Assembly: GCA_946540105.1 (NCBI GenBank)
Contig: CAMNIA010000002.1
Location: 1-49,991, forward strand
From: an uncultured Prevotella sp.
GTDB taxonomy: Bacteria > Bacteroidota > Bacteroidia > Bacteroidales > Bacteroidaceae
DNA length: 49,991 nt
Direction of reading: 5' to 3'
Shown: positions 27,751-38,474 of the stretch, piece after piece
Layout of the letters: the number at the start of each line of letters is the position of its first letter
Numbering within the stretch: the stretch's first letter is position 1
Notes under the pieces: model-generated
What the model was told of the DNA's origin: nothing
Database searches by the model: none
What the model saw: the letters and a program-made list of their open reading frames with translations, nothing else
Program-made: the position numbers and the translations under genes

Positions 27751-30700
27751 CTATTGTATCTCCATTTCTTTGAATTCAACATCGTTGGTATAGATGCGCA
27801 GCGTGTATGTTCCGGCATTGATTTGTGTGCCGGTAGTGGTGGAGAGCATCTTGAACTTGTTCGGAGTGGGTGGAAATGTGACGTTACGATCTACGAGAAC
27901 AGCGCGCTTGGAGTCGGTAATAGTCATGCGCGCCGTGACGGGGCTGCCCGTCGTGTTCTTATAACGGAAGCGCAGGGCATATTCCTGTCCCAGACCTGGT
28001 GTAATGTTGAACGTGCCGTTCTGTTTGGCTGACGGCTGGTAGACGGTGGCAGGACGCGCCTCGGTATCGTTAGGTAGTTCGGCTTTCGGCAATTTGGCTA
28101 TGGTGTCGGTGTCGAGGGCATGCCAGTTGATGTTTGATGTTTGATGTTTGATGTTTGATGTTTGATGTTTCGAGGCAACGGCAATGCCGCAGATGACTGC
28201 CTGTCCTGACTTGACTTCTGGGAACGAGATTCGTAGTTTGCCATCTTTAGCCTGAGCATAGACGACGCGTTTCAGTGAACCGCAAAAGCCAGCCTCTGCC
28301 CATGGGTCGAGGTCATCAACGACAGTTTTGCCATTGACGGCGACATCGAAGATACGCAGTCCTTCGTAGTCGGCTTCCTCGGAAGCCTGTTTCCCATGCC
28401 AGGGCTCAACGAAATAGAGCTCAATGCGGTAAGTCGCCGTGTCAGTGGGTAAACCGCTGACAACGGAGGGGACGGGCAGGTCGTACCACAGGCGATGCCG
28501 ACCGAAACGGAAGAACTGGAATAGTTCGTCGCTCTTGGTTCCACGAATGTCATGACGGATGTGACGCTGAGAGGCTTGAAGGGCATTGACACCTGCAAAG
28601 TCCTGACCCCAGGAATGGCTGTGAATGGTGTCGTCAGCCAGCCACTCCTGTCCGTACTCATCGGTAAAGGCATCACCACCGCAGTTGATGCGATAGAGGT
28701 AGTAGTATCCCTTTGCCCCTTTGACCAAATCGACGTTGCGGTCGGCAGCAGTAAGTTTGAAGTCTGAAGTTTGAGGTTTGAAGTTTGAAGTTTTTTCTTC
28801 CGCTTTTGTTTTTACATATCTCTGACGGTACATATAGTAGGCTGGGGTAGGTTCTTCCCAGGCGGTAACAAGTCCTTTGTAGTTGATGGGACCTATCTTG
28901 TCAATGCGCCGAAGTGCCCCGTCGGGCTGAACGCGTCCAGGATTGTCGTGTGAGTTGAATATCCACTGGAAGTGGCCGCAGACACCAGAGAATTCCGATG
29001 TCTGATGTCTGACGCCTGATGTCTGAGTTTGAAAGGCCTTTTCAGCCAGGCGGGCCTTGGTCTCGAGGAGGCGTGTAAAACTTTCCTCGCTGTATTTGTC
29101 AGCACCGTGCAAGTCAATGGTACGCCAGGCACCATACTCGCCGTTGAGTAGTTGTGAAGGCTCCTTGAGTTCGTTGTCGTAGTTTTCGGCGCTACCCCCA
29201 TAGGTGCCGCTCCAGTTTTGGATGACATTCCAGTCGGTACCTTCTCCCCCATTGCAAGTGGTGATGGCTCGCTGGTCTTTGCATGTGGGGTCGAGTGCGC
29301 GGATGATGTCAGCACACTCTTCGGCAAAAGCCTTGGGCAATACGCTCTCGTTCTGCAAGCCCCAAAGGATGATAGAGGGTGAGTTGCGACGCTCCTTAAT
29401 CCAGCGTACTAAGAGACGCTTGAAATTGTCACGAAATTGAGGTGTGTCATACCAAATATGGGCGGAGAACTGGCTCCAGAAAAGGATGCCCTGCTGATCG
29501 AACAGTTGCTGGTAGAGCAGGTTGTGGGGCTGGTGGGCTTCGCGGAAGGCATTGAAACCGGCATTGGTAATCTGCTTCACACGCGAGCGGATTTGTTCAG
29601 GTGTGAAGGCATGGCTACTACCCAATAGGTGTTCATACTCACATGTGCCATTGATGAAGGTTGGCGTGCCATTTAAGAAGAAACGATTGTCAGTGACTTT
29701 TATGGAGTCATTGCGAGTAGCGGACAGGCGCTTTCGAAGCACAGGCCAAGAGATGCTGCGTATGCCGAACGGCGTGCGCAACTCGTCGGTTGTCTTGCCG
29801 TCACGCTTAATCATCGTAGCAAGCGTATACAGGTAGGGGTCATTGATGCTCCAGCGATGGACGTCAGAAATGGCCTCGGCTTGGAGAAGCGTCTTTGTCT
29901 CGCCAGGTTGTAATACGACAGGCTGAGCATGACGAAACACCTGCTTTCCACTGGCGAGAGAGAACTTGTTGACTAGTTCAATGTGCTGCGGGTTAGACGT
30001 GTAATTCTTGATTTCGGTCTCAATGAACACGCTGTCACAGTTGACGTTGTTCCAGATATGCACACCGAAGGGCTCAATGCGGACGGCATCAGTCTCGATG
30101 AGTGACACGGGACGAAAAATTCCGAAGGGCTGGCTGCCTTCAGAGAAACCCCATTCAGACGAACATCCGCCACAAACCCAGGGTGAGGCGGTCTGCATTG
30201 CAGGATGGTCGACATTGACTGTGAGGGTGTTGAGACCTTGTTGCAAAGCATCGGTAACGTCAAGCGTGAATACAGTACGACCCACGAGTTCCTTGGGATA
30301 GGTAGTGGCGTTAAGCGTAACAGTGGCATAAGTGCCCACACCTTCGAATTGGAGGAAGTAACGTTTGCCCTCTTTCTTGTCGGTCGTAAAGTGCTTGTTA
30401 TATATGGCTGAGCCGTGCAGGTTGCCATGTCGCAACTGGCGGTAGCCATAGTAATCGTCGAAGTTGTGAGGAATGGTGAGAGTTCTCTCTTCGAGAGTGT
30501 GGCGTTGTATTGAGAGTTGAGAGTTGAGAATACGTGCCGTCCAGCCCTCGTTGAGGTTAGTGACAAGGCGGTGCCCTTTGCGCTCAGGCGCAGGGAAGGA
30601 AACGGAAGAGCGCCCCATAGGCACGCTGGTAGCTACGGCAATGCCCCGCTGTTGGTCGTTGTTGACGGCACAGTAGAAATGGTAGACAACCCCGTCGTGC

Positions 30701-31758
30701 TTTACAACATAGCTTTTATGTGCAAACAATTCATCATAGGGCTTGGAGGGGATGATTAGGTCTTCGCCCTCCCAGTCTTGCCAATGGATGAGGTCTCGGC
30801 TGACGGCGAATGTGTTATAAGCATTGTACTTGCGTGTGGGGTTGAAAGCTGAGAAGTAGAACATCACCCAGTAGTCGTTCATTCTTACAATCTGTGCATC
30901 GCCGGTAATGGTGCCATCGCTGTCGTGGGCAAAGACAGGATTGCCGCTATAGCGTTTCCATTTTTTCAAATTGTTGCTCACAGCGATGCCGATGCGTTCG
31001 CCTTTGGGGTGGGTGGCGTCTTTGCCTCCAGCGTTATAAAACATAAGGAATCGATAGTTGCGCAGTTCAGCAGGTAGCAGGTGTTTCGCCTGTTCGCTCC
31101 TCATGTCGTAGATGGTACTTTTATACTGTGTCAGTTGTTCCCACCACTGTGCATCCTTGTCATCGTAGCTCATAAGTGGTGTGGATTGCGGATTCCACTG
31201 GTGTGCTTGGGAGATGTCGCCATCGGTAGAGGCGATGCCGATACTTAGCGGCGCATTGACAGCCTCATAACCAGTACCAGGTCCGCCAATGTATGTCAGA
31301 TAGTGACGCCCCTTATATGCCCCCATCTGATAGCTGCCTCCCCATTCGTAGTCGATGAGGGCAGGGAAACCTCCGCGTTGGTTCTGGTCCCACAACTTGA
31401 GGTCGTCGGCAGGAAAAGCCAGAATGCGTCCAAGCGTCTGCCAATGCAGCAAGTCGTCGCTCTTGGCAAGCCACGTCTCATAGCCTCTGCCGTCGCGTCC
31501 GTCTTTACCATTGTAGCAGACATAGGTCATATACCAGACATTGCCCTCACGGAAGACGCTAGGGCAGTCTATCTTGTGATAGTTGTCCGTAGGCGCAATA
31601 ACCATACCATATTTGTATGGCGTGCGCACTTCGTGGTAAATGCGCTGCATGACGTCATCGCTGATGTTATGAGCGGATAAAGGTAAAAAGGCGAACAGGT
31701 AAAAAAGTAAAATACTCATCACCTTGCATCCGTTTCTATCGTTATTCATCTGTTTCAT
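27751..31758 (-). CDS. Multidomain secreted glycoside hydrolase: N-terminal GH43-like propeller, GH2, malectin-like domain
   Basis: N-terminus [22 protein letters not shown]...[16 protein letters not shown]2 [14 protein letters not shown] and LLNGEYGAW; malectin-like [22 protein letters not shown]...[11 protein letters not shown]...[17 protein letters not shown]. Confidence 0.8.
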   Translation of the reverse strand: MKQMNNDRNGCKVMSILLFYLFAFLPLSAHNISDDVMQRIYHEVRTPYKYGMVIAPTDNYHKIDCPSVFREGNVWYMTYVCYNGKDGRDGRGYETWLAKSDDLLHWQTLGRILAFPADDLKLWDQNQRGGFPALIDYEWGGSYQMGAYKGRHYLTYIGGPGTGYEAVNAPLSIGIASTDGDISQAHQWNPQSTPLMSYDDKDAQWWEQLTQYKSTIYDMRSEQAKHLLPAELRNYRFLMFYNAGGKDATHPKGERIGIAVSNNLKKWKRYSGNPVFAHDSDGTITGDAQIVRMNDYWVMFYFSAFNPTRKYNAYNTFAVSRDLIHWQDWEGEDLIIPSKPYDELFAHKSYVVKHDGVVYHFYCAVNNDQQRGIAVATSVPMGRSSVSFPAPERKGHRLVTNLNEGWTARILNSQLSIQRHTLEERTLTIPHNFDDYYGYRQLRHGNLHGSAIYNKHFTTDKKEGKRYFLQFEGVGTYATVTLNATTYPKELVGRTVFTLDVTDALQQGLNTLTVNVDHPAMQTASPWVCGGCSSEWGFSEGSQPFGIFRPVSLIETDAVRIEPFGVHIWNNVNCDSVFIETEIKNYTSNPQHIELVNKFSLASGKQVFRHAQPVVLQPGETKTLLQAEAISDVHRWSINDPYLYTLATMIKRDGKTTDELRTPFGIRSISWPVLRKRLSATRNDSIKVTDNRFFLNGTPTFINGTCEYEHLLGSSHAFTPEQIRSRVKQITNAGFNAFREAHQPHNLLYQQLFDQQGILFWSQFSAHIWYDTPQFRDNFKRLLVRWIKERRNSPSIILWGLQNESVLPKAFAEECADIIRALDPTCKDQRAITTCNGGEGTDWNVIQNWSGTYGGSAENYDNELKEPSQLLNGEYGAWRTIDLHGADKYSEESFTRLLETKARLAEKAFQTQTSGVRHQTSEFSGVCGHFQWIFNSHDNPGRVQPDGALRRIDKIGPINYKGLVTAWEEPTPAYYMYRQRYVKTKAEEKTSNFKPQTSDFKLTAADRNVDLVKGAKGYYYLYRINCGGDAFTDEYGQEWLADDTIHSHSWGQDFAGVNALQASQRHIRHDIRGTKSDELFQFFRFGRHRLWYDLPVPSVVSGLPTDTATYRIELYFVEPWHGKQASEEADYEGLRIFDVAVNGKTVVDDLDPWAEAGFCGSLKRVVYAQAKDGKLRISFPEVKSGQAVICGIAVASKHQTSNIKHQTSNINWHALDTDTIAKLPKAELPNDTEARPATVYQPSAKQNGTFNITPGLGQEYALRFRYKNTTGSPVTARMTITDSKRAVLVDRNVTFPPTPNKFKMLSTTTGTQINAGTYTLRIYTNDVEFKEMEIQ
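28127..28168. repeat. Six perfect copies of heptamer TTGATGT inside the GH43/GH2/malectin CDS
   Basis: ttgatgt x6 (42 nt); encodes [14 protein letters not shown] on the minus strand. Confidence 0.97.
28754..28794. repeat. Degenerate heptamer array (GAAGTTT type) inside the same CDS
   Basis: agtttgaagtctgaagtttgaggtttgaagtttgaagtttt; encodes [14 protein letters not shown]. Confidence 0.9.
28997..29033. repeat. Degenerate heptamer array (GATGTCT type) inside the same CDS
   Basis: gatgtctgatgtctgacgcctgatgtctgagtttgaa; encodes [13 protein letters not shown]. Confidence 0.9.
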
Positions 31759-31775
31759 AAACTTTAACCCTATTC

Positions 31776-31846
31776 ACTGTTTTACTTTCTTGCCCCTTTT
31801 TACTTTTTTACCTTTTTACCTTTTTACTTTTTTACCTTTTTACCTT
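31776..31846. repeat. TTTTTACC-type 7-8-nt periodic array between two glycoside hydrolase genes
   Basis: cccctttttacttttttacctttttacctttttacttttttacctttttaccttt. Confidence 0.95.
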
Positions 31847-34509
31847 TGAAAGAGCCAGTCAACCTCCGATGATGGACCGTTGAGTCCACACTCACGTGGT
31901 GTGATGGTGCTATTGGTGAAGCCTGCCACCATAAGGATGCCTTTAGGAAGGCGTAACGTGTGATGTCCGGCCGGCAGGCTGTATTGGTGAATGTTCACTT
32001 TGGGCATCTGTTCAATGCTGATGGCATTGGTAAGGATAGGTTCTGCCTGTCCGTATTCATTGCCTGTAGCGTCAATCTCCAGCTTGGGTGCTTTTGCCCA
32101 CTTGTGGTCGTCGTCCTTGAAGAGACCCACCAACACCTTGACGGGTTCATCGCTCTCGAACTCGATAGTAGTACCCACAATGCGGGTGGTGTCGCGGTTT
32201 AATACCAACGCCTGCAAATTAGTCAGCTCAGGGGCTAATGAGTCAATCTTGGTATCCTCGCGCTTCTCAAACACAACAGCCCCTTTCTTGAGCGGAACGG
32301 TAGCTATCGGCGAGAGGAGTTTGACTTTAGCAGCGTTAGCAGGCAGAATACTTATGCTCGACTGTGTCTTGGGGTGCTTCAGTTTTTCGATATTCTCTTT
32401 AAAGGCATCGAGCTCAGCCTGATAAACGGTGGCAAGTTCAGACCACGTCTTCATCTTGCCATTGTCGCCACCAACTGGAATGCGGCGCTGAGCCGTCTGC
32501 ATGGAGTTGGCATAGAGGTACCAGTCGTCAGTCATCCGGCTCAGGTCATACCAGATGCTTTGACACTGCTCCAGCCAGACGACAGCTGTTTCGAGATGGC
32601 TGATATCCTTCGTCCATTTGTAGCGCAGAACTTCGGCGGCAGCACGAACCTTCAGTTGGAAGGCCTTGGCAAAGGTTGCATAACAGAGAACGTCGTTCCA
32701 CACCCGCTGATATTCATCGGCATGACGTGTCGGTTTAGCAGTGATAGCTCCCATCTCCACCAAAGCACGGTCGCCGTGATTGACGCATTGATCCACGATG
32801 TCAAAAGGCAGTTCGCCCTTATGCGGTTGTCCCTTATACTCTTTCTCAATATATTCGATGAGCTTCTCACCCTCAGGTCCACAGCTTTCATAGAATCCAG
32901 GGTATATGGTGTACTTATAGGGGTTGACCAGTTCGCCCATCGTCATGCCGAGGAGCAGCGTCTGTCGGTTGCCCTCGGTTATGCCGAATCGGCGCAACAG
33001 TTTCGGAGCTATCTCGCCAGTTTCGTCGTAAGCGTTGAGCAGGTGGCCGGCACTGACGGTGTCAATGCCATAGTAGTCAGCAAGGATGCGTTTCCAATAC
33101 GAAGACTCGACGGACGCTGCACACCCGCTTTCTGTCATAGCACGGTCGCTGTTCCAAGCGTAGCGTCCCCATGCCTGATACCACATCCAGTCACGGTCAA
33201 GTTGCTTCAGACGCTGACCGTTGGGAAGCTTGTCGGCGGTATATGGCCAGTCCCAATACGAAGCCTGCGGATACAAGTGCAGACCTTTAGAATGGTGGGC
33301 TCGGTGCATGGCCTGAACGGCCTTCTGGGTAAAGGCAGGAGAAGACCAGCGCCAGGGTTCCAGATTAGCCAAAATATGAACATTGTCTATATGAACAGGA
33401 GCGGCAGCGGCCAGCTGACGGTGTGTCTCACCCCAGGGACCTCCAGGTTCGTAAGTCGTCAGACTCTCGCCAGTATATTTAGACATGGTGTATATGTTGG
33501 GATAGAGGGGCAATGATTCCTTGAGGACGAGCGGTCCGTCGGTGTCATGAGAACGGAGTACAACAGGGGGGATATCCTTTCTTCCACTCGCCTTTAAACC
33601 GTCTTTAATGCCAGGAATAATCGTTTCCTTCATCCATGTCACATCGTCCTCGATGGTCGCCATAGCTTCGCCTAAGCAAACAAGCAGCCCCACATTGGGG
33701 TAGTTCTCTATGAAAGCGGCTATACTCTTACGTGTGTAATCGCTTATCAGTGGCGTGATAGGGCGATGACGGTCCTGGGTCTTCAGTCCGTAGTGGTCGG
33801 CGAAAGGCTTGCTAAGGATGATGTTGTAAAACATCTGGATAACCCATATGCCGCGTTTGTCGGCCTCGCGGGTTAAGAAAGAGAACATATCGACATTTTT
33901 CTTAAAAGTCGCATCATCAACTTCCAATGCAAAGGGATAGTCCTTTAGTTTTACTAGCGATGCAAAGGGATGCCCATTCCACAAATAAAGCGAGTTCATT
34001 TTGTTATCGACCATCATGTCGAGATACTTCACCCACTCGGCCTTGTCATAGAACCAAGGAAAGTTCTCGGGGGTGTATGGGTATTCATAAACAGCATGCC
34101 CAGGAAGATATACCGTCTTCTGCAGTCCGATGCACGTGCCGCGCATCACCATCTGAGGAGCTTCCGTGCAAGACTGGATGTCTAAAGACCCTGCAAATTT
34201 TATGCGTTCAGCTAATTCCACACAGCCATAGATGACGCCTTTGCTGTCGTTACCTTTTACGGTCAGTCCATTTTTATCTTTCATAATGGAATATCCTTCT
34301 GCAGGACCTTTTCCTGACGCGGATAACGTGATTTTAGTTCCCTTTTTTGTAGAGACCTCGTAGCCTAAAGCCGTCAGTTTCTTTTGAAGGTATTCTGCGG
34401 CATACTTCTCACGGTTTGAAGCTTTTTTATTCGTCACAATATTCACCTGCTGTGCCATCAATATGGTGCAGAGACAGGAAAGTACAAGTGTGATAAGTAA
34501 CTTCTTCAT
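31840..34509 (-). CDS. Secreted glycoside hydrolase-like protein with GH67N/GH20b-like N-terminal domain; catalytic family uncertain
   Basis: NKKASNREKYAAEYLQKKLTALGYEV...GYSIMKDKNGLTVKGNDSKGVIYGCVELAERI resembles GH67N/GH20b domains; TIM-barrel-like body; signal peptide MKKLLITLVLSCLCTILMAQ. Confidence 0.6.
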   Translation of the reverse strand: MKKLLITLVLSCLCTILMAQQVNIVTNKKASNREKYAAEYLQKKLTALGYEVSTKKGTKITLSASGKGPAEGYSIMKDKNGLTVKGNDSKGVIYGCVELAERIKFAGSLDIQSCTEAPQMVMRGTCIGLQKTVYLPGHAVYEYPYTPENFPWFYDKAEWVKYLDMMVDNKMNSLYLWNGHPFASLVKLKDYPFALEVDDATFKKNVDMFSFLTREADKRGIWVIQMFYNIILSKPFADHYGLKTQDRHRPITPLISDYTRKSIAAFIENYPNVGLLVCLGEAMATIEDDVTWMKETIIPGIKDGLKASGRKDIPPVVLRSHDTDGPLVLKESLPLYPNIYTMSKYTGESLTTYEPGGPWGETHRQLAAAAPVHIDNVHILANLEPWRWSSPAFTQKAVQAMHRAHHSKGLHLYPQASYWDWPYTADKLPNGQRLKQLDRDWMWYQAWGRYAWNSDRAMTESGCAASVESSYWKRILADYYGIDTVSAGHLLNAYDETGEIAPKLLRRFGITEGNRQTLLLGMTMGELVNPYKYTIYPGFYESCGPEGEKLIEYIEKEYKGQPHKGELPFDIVDQCVNHGDRALVEMGAITAKPTRHADEYQRVWNDVLCYATFAKAFQLKVRAAAEVLRYKWTKDISHLETAVVWLEQCQSIWYDLSRMTDDWYLYANSMQTAQRRIPVGGDNGKMKTWSELATVYQAELDAFKENIEKLKHPKTQSSISILPANAAKVKLLSPIATVPLKKGAVVFEKREDTKIDSLAPELTNLQALVLNRDTTRIVGTTIEFESDEPVKVLVGLFKDDDHKWAKAPKLEIDATGNEYGQAEPILTNAISIEQMPKVNIHQYSLPAGHHTLRLPKGILMVAGFTNSTITPRECGLNGPSSEVDWLFQR

Positions 34510-34513
34510 GGTT

Positions 34514-37500
34514 TTATTTCAGTTTATTGATATCAATTTCTTTATAGGCAATGCGTAAACGGCGCCAGGTGTAGGCGGCGTGAAGCATGCCGTTCTTGCC
34601 TTGTATAATGCAAGGGTAACTGTATTGGCTGATAGGGGAGTCTTCCAGTGTCAAAACATGTCTCCAGTGAATGCCGTCGTTACTGATGGCAATAGAGAGC
34701 GGTGTTCGTACACCTTTCTTAGTGCTAGGTAGTGTTTGGAAGTTGTTGTAAATCAGTACATGACGGCCATCCTTCAATGTGACGGCATCAGTGCCGCTCT
34801 GATTGTTGGGCACATCAAGTAAGGTTACCTTCGACCAGCTGTCGCCATTATCGCTGGAGAAGGACGTGGCTATTTTCCCATTGCGCGTACGCATCAATAC
34901 CTGCAGTCTGCCATCTTTGAGTTTGAGGATGGATGGTTGGATGCAGTCGATGGGGTGCCTTCCGCTCTTGTCGGCAACGCCTCCAGCATCGGGAGCCTCA
35001 ATATCTTCTTTTGAAGGGGCAGTAGCGGTAGCTGCGGGGGTGGTAACGGGTGAACCGCTACCAACGGGAGCTATGGTGGGCATGTCCTCACAGCGAATTG
35101 CCAGTTCAGCTTCGACAGGACCAACGTATTTCCATTCTTTGTTTTTCAGGTCGTAGATTTCCATATGGAACTTCCATCCGTCATTCTCTGTACTGGAGGG
35201 ACAAAGCAGACGTCCATCAATAAGTTCTGGTTTGTTTTTAATAGGGCCAAGAAATCCCTTCGGTAGCGGCTCCTTGTCGCTCCAGGTCTTACCGCCATCT
35301 TTAGATTTACAAAGCCAGCCTGTCCAGTCGGCAACTTTCAAACCTACCTTAAAGAACAGCCATAGTTCACCGTTGGGCATTTCAGTGATGACAGGATTCC
35401 AGCATGCCTTACGCCGTTGGTCGGCAGATGTATTGACATGTCGAATAGGACCAGCAGAAGCGGGGGTACTCTCTGCGGTGATACCAGCAATGGCAGCATT
35501 GGAAGAGCCCAACTCGAAAACGCCATCAGCAGCAAGGATGGGCTTGCTCCATTCCTGCGCCCCCTTCTTCTTGATGCTTACCCAAATGCAGACGTCAGGA
35601 TTGCGCTCATGCTTGCCACCGAAATAGGTCGCAACGATATCGCCCTTCTTGGTCTCTACTAAGCTGACAGAATGGCATTGGGGAAACGGTGCTTGTTCAT
35701 ATAGGAATTCGTTCTTTGTGATAGCTGCATGCGTGGTGGGAATGTTACATGAGAAATGGTATTTGCCAGAACCCAGAGTTTTCGTGGTACCGTCTGGGAA
35801 ACAGATATCTGCGGTAGTGTTACAGGGAATACGGATGTCCCATTCTACATGCTGGAGCGTCTTTCTCCAGTGGCTTTCAATGGTACCATAAGGGCTTATG
35901 TAGTTGACGTTAGCCCACTCACAGTCTTGAATGCTGAAGTCGGGCTGCAGGCGAAAATGCTTATAAGCCATGAGGGTGTCGTTAACCGCAGGTCGGATGC
36001 CGCCGAGATACTGATAGCACCAGGTGACGAGGTCGCCAAGCAGCATGACATGGTTGCCGCTATTCATCTTGGGTGAGGCCTTGTCGCCATTCCATAATTC
36101 CCAAATTGTCGTTGCACCGTTTTCTGCCATATATCCCCATGAGGGATAACTCTTCTGGGTTGCTATCATGTAAGCCACGTCGCTAAAACCATTGTCTGAC
36201 AGCCCACGTAAGAGCCACGAGATGCCGATGACGCCACAAGGAACGTGGGCGTTGTTCTTGACGACGATATTCTCAACGACATTCTTTGTCACCTCTTGGC
36301 GATATTCTTCGGGTACGATGCCGAAAGATAAAGCTAGAAGATTGGCTGTAGCAGTATTGTTTCCATAGAAGACAGAGTCGGGATAAAGCACGTGACCAGG
36401 GCGTGGAGAGGTTCCTTGCTTACAGGTTAGGAAACGGCGGTTAAAGTCCTTTATCATCTGCTCACGAATAGGTCGCCAACGGTTAGCCTCACAGCCCCAT
36501 TGCTCCAGGAGTTGAAGAATGCGTATAAAGTAAGCTGTCGAAATCAGGCTGCCATCCGTCTTTCGTGCTGGATCCTGCGAGTGAATGAGTTCCATCTTCT
36601 CTGGTGGTACACACCAGTCGCCATAAGTATCTTTAGTGATGATGCCATCCTTGAGGTATTCATCCATGAGATGTTCCAGCCATCGCTTGATGTATGGGTA
36701 TGACTTGTCGATGGCTTCGCGGTTAGCATACTGTCTCCATAGCATATCGCAGCAGAATGGTAGAGCTGCAGGCCATGTGACGTCGTCATTGTAATAGTTC
36801 CAAAAGGCTGGAGCTACATCACTGAATACACCGTCTTCGCGTTGTGACTCACAAATGTCGCGCATCCACTTGGTGTAGAGACGCTCGTTGTTGAACATAT
36901 AACTCTCACCCAGGCTTCCCATGGTGCGGTCGCCTAACCACGGTTGTCGTTCGTTGCGTTGCGGACAGTCAACAGGCATTCCCTTGTAGTTGGCATATAT
37001 GCCCCACCAAGCATTATGCATGACTTTATTCAGTGTGCTATCAGAACACTCGAACTGTCCCAACTGCTGCATGTCGTCGCTGACGGTATAGGCATGAACA
37101 TCCTTCACGGGTCCTGTTATCTGGGCATAGCGGAAACCATGATAGCTAAAGATAGGGTGCCACTCGGCGATGCTATTGGTAGCCCCCGCAGGCGTCCGAC
37201 CGCAGATGTAGATATCCTCAGAACGGGCATCGCGGAAGTTATCAAGATAGAGTGAGCCATCAGCCTTTAGCTTCTCGGCATATTTTACACGGATGGTATC
37301 ACCCTCTTTACCCATAGGAACAAAGGCAATCCAACCAGCCATGTTCTGATGGAAATCGTAGATGTTACCACGCAGTCTCGTGGGTTCGGGAGTGAGTGGT
37401 GTAGACACCATTCCTGGTGCCATCTGTGCGCGTAGCGTTCCTGTTGGTATCGCAGTACGTTCCGCTTTCAGCCATGCGCTATCGTCGAAGCCAGGCATGT

Positions 37501-38428
37501 CCCAACCTGTCAATTCTTTGCGAGCATCATATTCTTCGCCGTCGTACTCATTGTTGGCACGGATGGGACCACTAGGAGTAATTTTCCATTTCTCATCGGT
37601 AGCGATACATTTGGTGGTGCCATCGGTAAACTCAATCAAGATGTTGACTCTGCACTTGGGGAAGCCGAAGACAGGAGCTTTGTAAGGTTTGTTTTGCCGC
37701 ATGGGGAACAACCTGCCGTTACCCAATATGACACCAATGCAGTTCTTTTCCTTTAGTCCTGACGTGATATCGTACGTGTTATATAAAACTGTTTTGCGAT
37801 AGTCAGTGGGCATGGGCAATAGGACCTCACGGTTGTATGCTACACCATTGATGTGCAACTCATGGAGTCCGATGCCTGCTACGTAAGCGATTGCTCGACG
37901 GACGGGTTTCTCCAATTCAAACTCCTTGCGGATATAACGGGCTGCCAAACGTGTGTGCAGTCCACGCTCTTCTCCAGGCATCAGCCGTTCCAGACCAATC
38001 CATCGTCCGTTCCAATGGTTCTCCTTTAACAACCCAATTCCAAAACTTTCCGTTTCACTCCAGGAAGTCTCACCTGCGGTTGTCCACACTTTTACCTTCC
38101 AGGTGCATTGTGTGGCACTTGCCAGCTGTTGTCCTTTGTAGCATACCCATAGCTGCTGGTCGCTCATAACTTTGCCCGAGTTCCACACTTCCCCCTTGTC
38201 AGTAGAAACTATAATCTGGTAAGCTGTTTGCTTGACATTTTGCTTGTCGGAGAGGATGCACCATGAAAAACGAGGCTTATCAGTATCGATAGCCAAAGGT
38301 TTATCCATGTTCTCTACGCGTAGCCAGCTTACGCAGACAGACTTCTCACCAGTCCCTCTCCGGGCAGAGAGAGGAGTAGTAAACAGCACAAGAAATAAAG
38401 TAATGCTTAGTGCGATTCTATTCTTCAT
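34514..38428 (-). CDS. Fusion of GH78 alpha-L-rhamnosidase (N-terminal) and BNR/sialidase-like propeller (C-terminal)
   Basis: GH78: VCVSWLRVENMDKPLAIDTDKPRFSWCI, GMPVDCPQRNERQPWLGDRTMGSLGESYMFN, GATTIWELWNGD. C-terminal QAPFPQCHSVSLVETKKGDIVATYFGG...SKDGGKTWSDKEPL...SSDNGDSWSKVTLL (Asp-box-like). Confidence 0.88.
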   Translation of the reverse strand: MKNRIALSITLFLVLFTTPLSARRGTGEKSVCVSWLRVENMDKPLAIDTDKPRFSWCILSDKQNVKQTAYQIIVSTDKGEVWNSGKVMSDQQLWVCYKGQQLASATQCTWKVKVWTTAGETSWSETESFGIGLLKENHWNGRWIGLERLMPGEERGLHTRLAARYIRKEFELEKPVRRAIAYVAGIGLHELHINGVAYNREVLLPMPTDYRKTVLYNTYDITSGLKEKNCIGVILGNGRLFPMRQNKPYKAPVFGFPKCRVNILIEFTDGTTKCIATDEKWKITPSGPIRANNEYDGEEYDARKELTGWDMPGFDDSAWLKAERTAIPTGTLRAQMAPGMVSTPLTPEPTRLRGNIYDFHQNMAGWIAFVPMGKEGDTIRVKYAEKLKADGSLYLDNFRDARSEDIYICGRTPAGATNSIAEWHPIFSYHGFRYAQITGPVKDVHAYTVSDDMQQLGQFECSDSTLNKVMHNAWWGIYANYKGMPVDCPQRNERQPWLGDRTMGSLGESYMFNNERLYTKWMRDICESQREDGVFSDVAPAFWNYYNDDVTWPAALPFCCDMLWRQYANREAIDKSYPYIKRWLEHLMDEYLKDGIITKDTYGDWCVPPEKMELIHSQDPARKTDGSLISTAYFIRILQLLEQWGCEANRWRPIREQMIKDFNRRFLTCKQGTSPRPGHVLYPDSVFYGNNTATANLLALSFGIVPEEYRQEVTKNVVENIVVKNNAHVPCGVIGISWLLRGLSDNGFSDVAYMIATQKSYPSWGYMAENGATTIWELWNGDKASPKMNSGNHVMLLGDLVTWCYQYLGGIRPAVNDTLMAYKHFRLQPDFSIQDCEWANVNYISPYGTIESHWRKTLQHVEWDIRIPCNTTADICFPDGTTKTLGSGKYHFSCNIPTTHAAITKNEFLYEQAPFPQCHSVSLVETKKGDIVATYFGGKHERNPDVCIWVSIKKKGAQEWSKPILAADGVFELGSSNAAIAGITAESTPASAGPIRHVNTSADQRRKACWNPVITEMPNGELWLFFKVGLKVADWTGWLCKSKDGGKTWSDKEPLPKGFLGPIKNKPELIDGRLLCPSSTENDGWKFHMEIYDLKNKEWKYVGPVEAELAIRCEDMPTIAPVGSGSPVTTPAATATAPSKEDIEAPDAGGVADKSGRHPIDCIQPSILKLKDGRLQVLMRTRNGKIATSFSSDNGDSWSKVTLLDVPNNQSGTDAVTLKDGRHVLIYNNFQTLPSTKKGVRTPLSIAISNDGIHWRHVLTLEDSPISQYSYPCIIQGKNGMLHAAYTWRRLRIAYKEIDINKLK

Positions 38429-38474
38429 ATTTCTTCTTCTTTACTCCCCTCTATCAAAGGGAAAGGGTGTGGGC

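Noticed and set aside
32374-33516. 380-aa plus-strand ORF
   Set aside because: Antisense to the 889-aa glycosidase-like gene; no domain signature.
38345-38470. Hairpin-like cctctccgggcagagagagg and related ctcccctctatcaaagggaaaggg near the GH78 start as a mobile element
   Set aside because: Short, imperfect, no target-site duplication or second copy that I can support; possibly another low-complexity repeat type.
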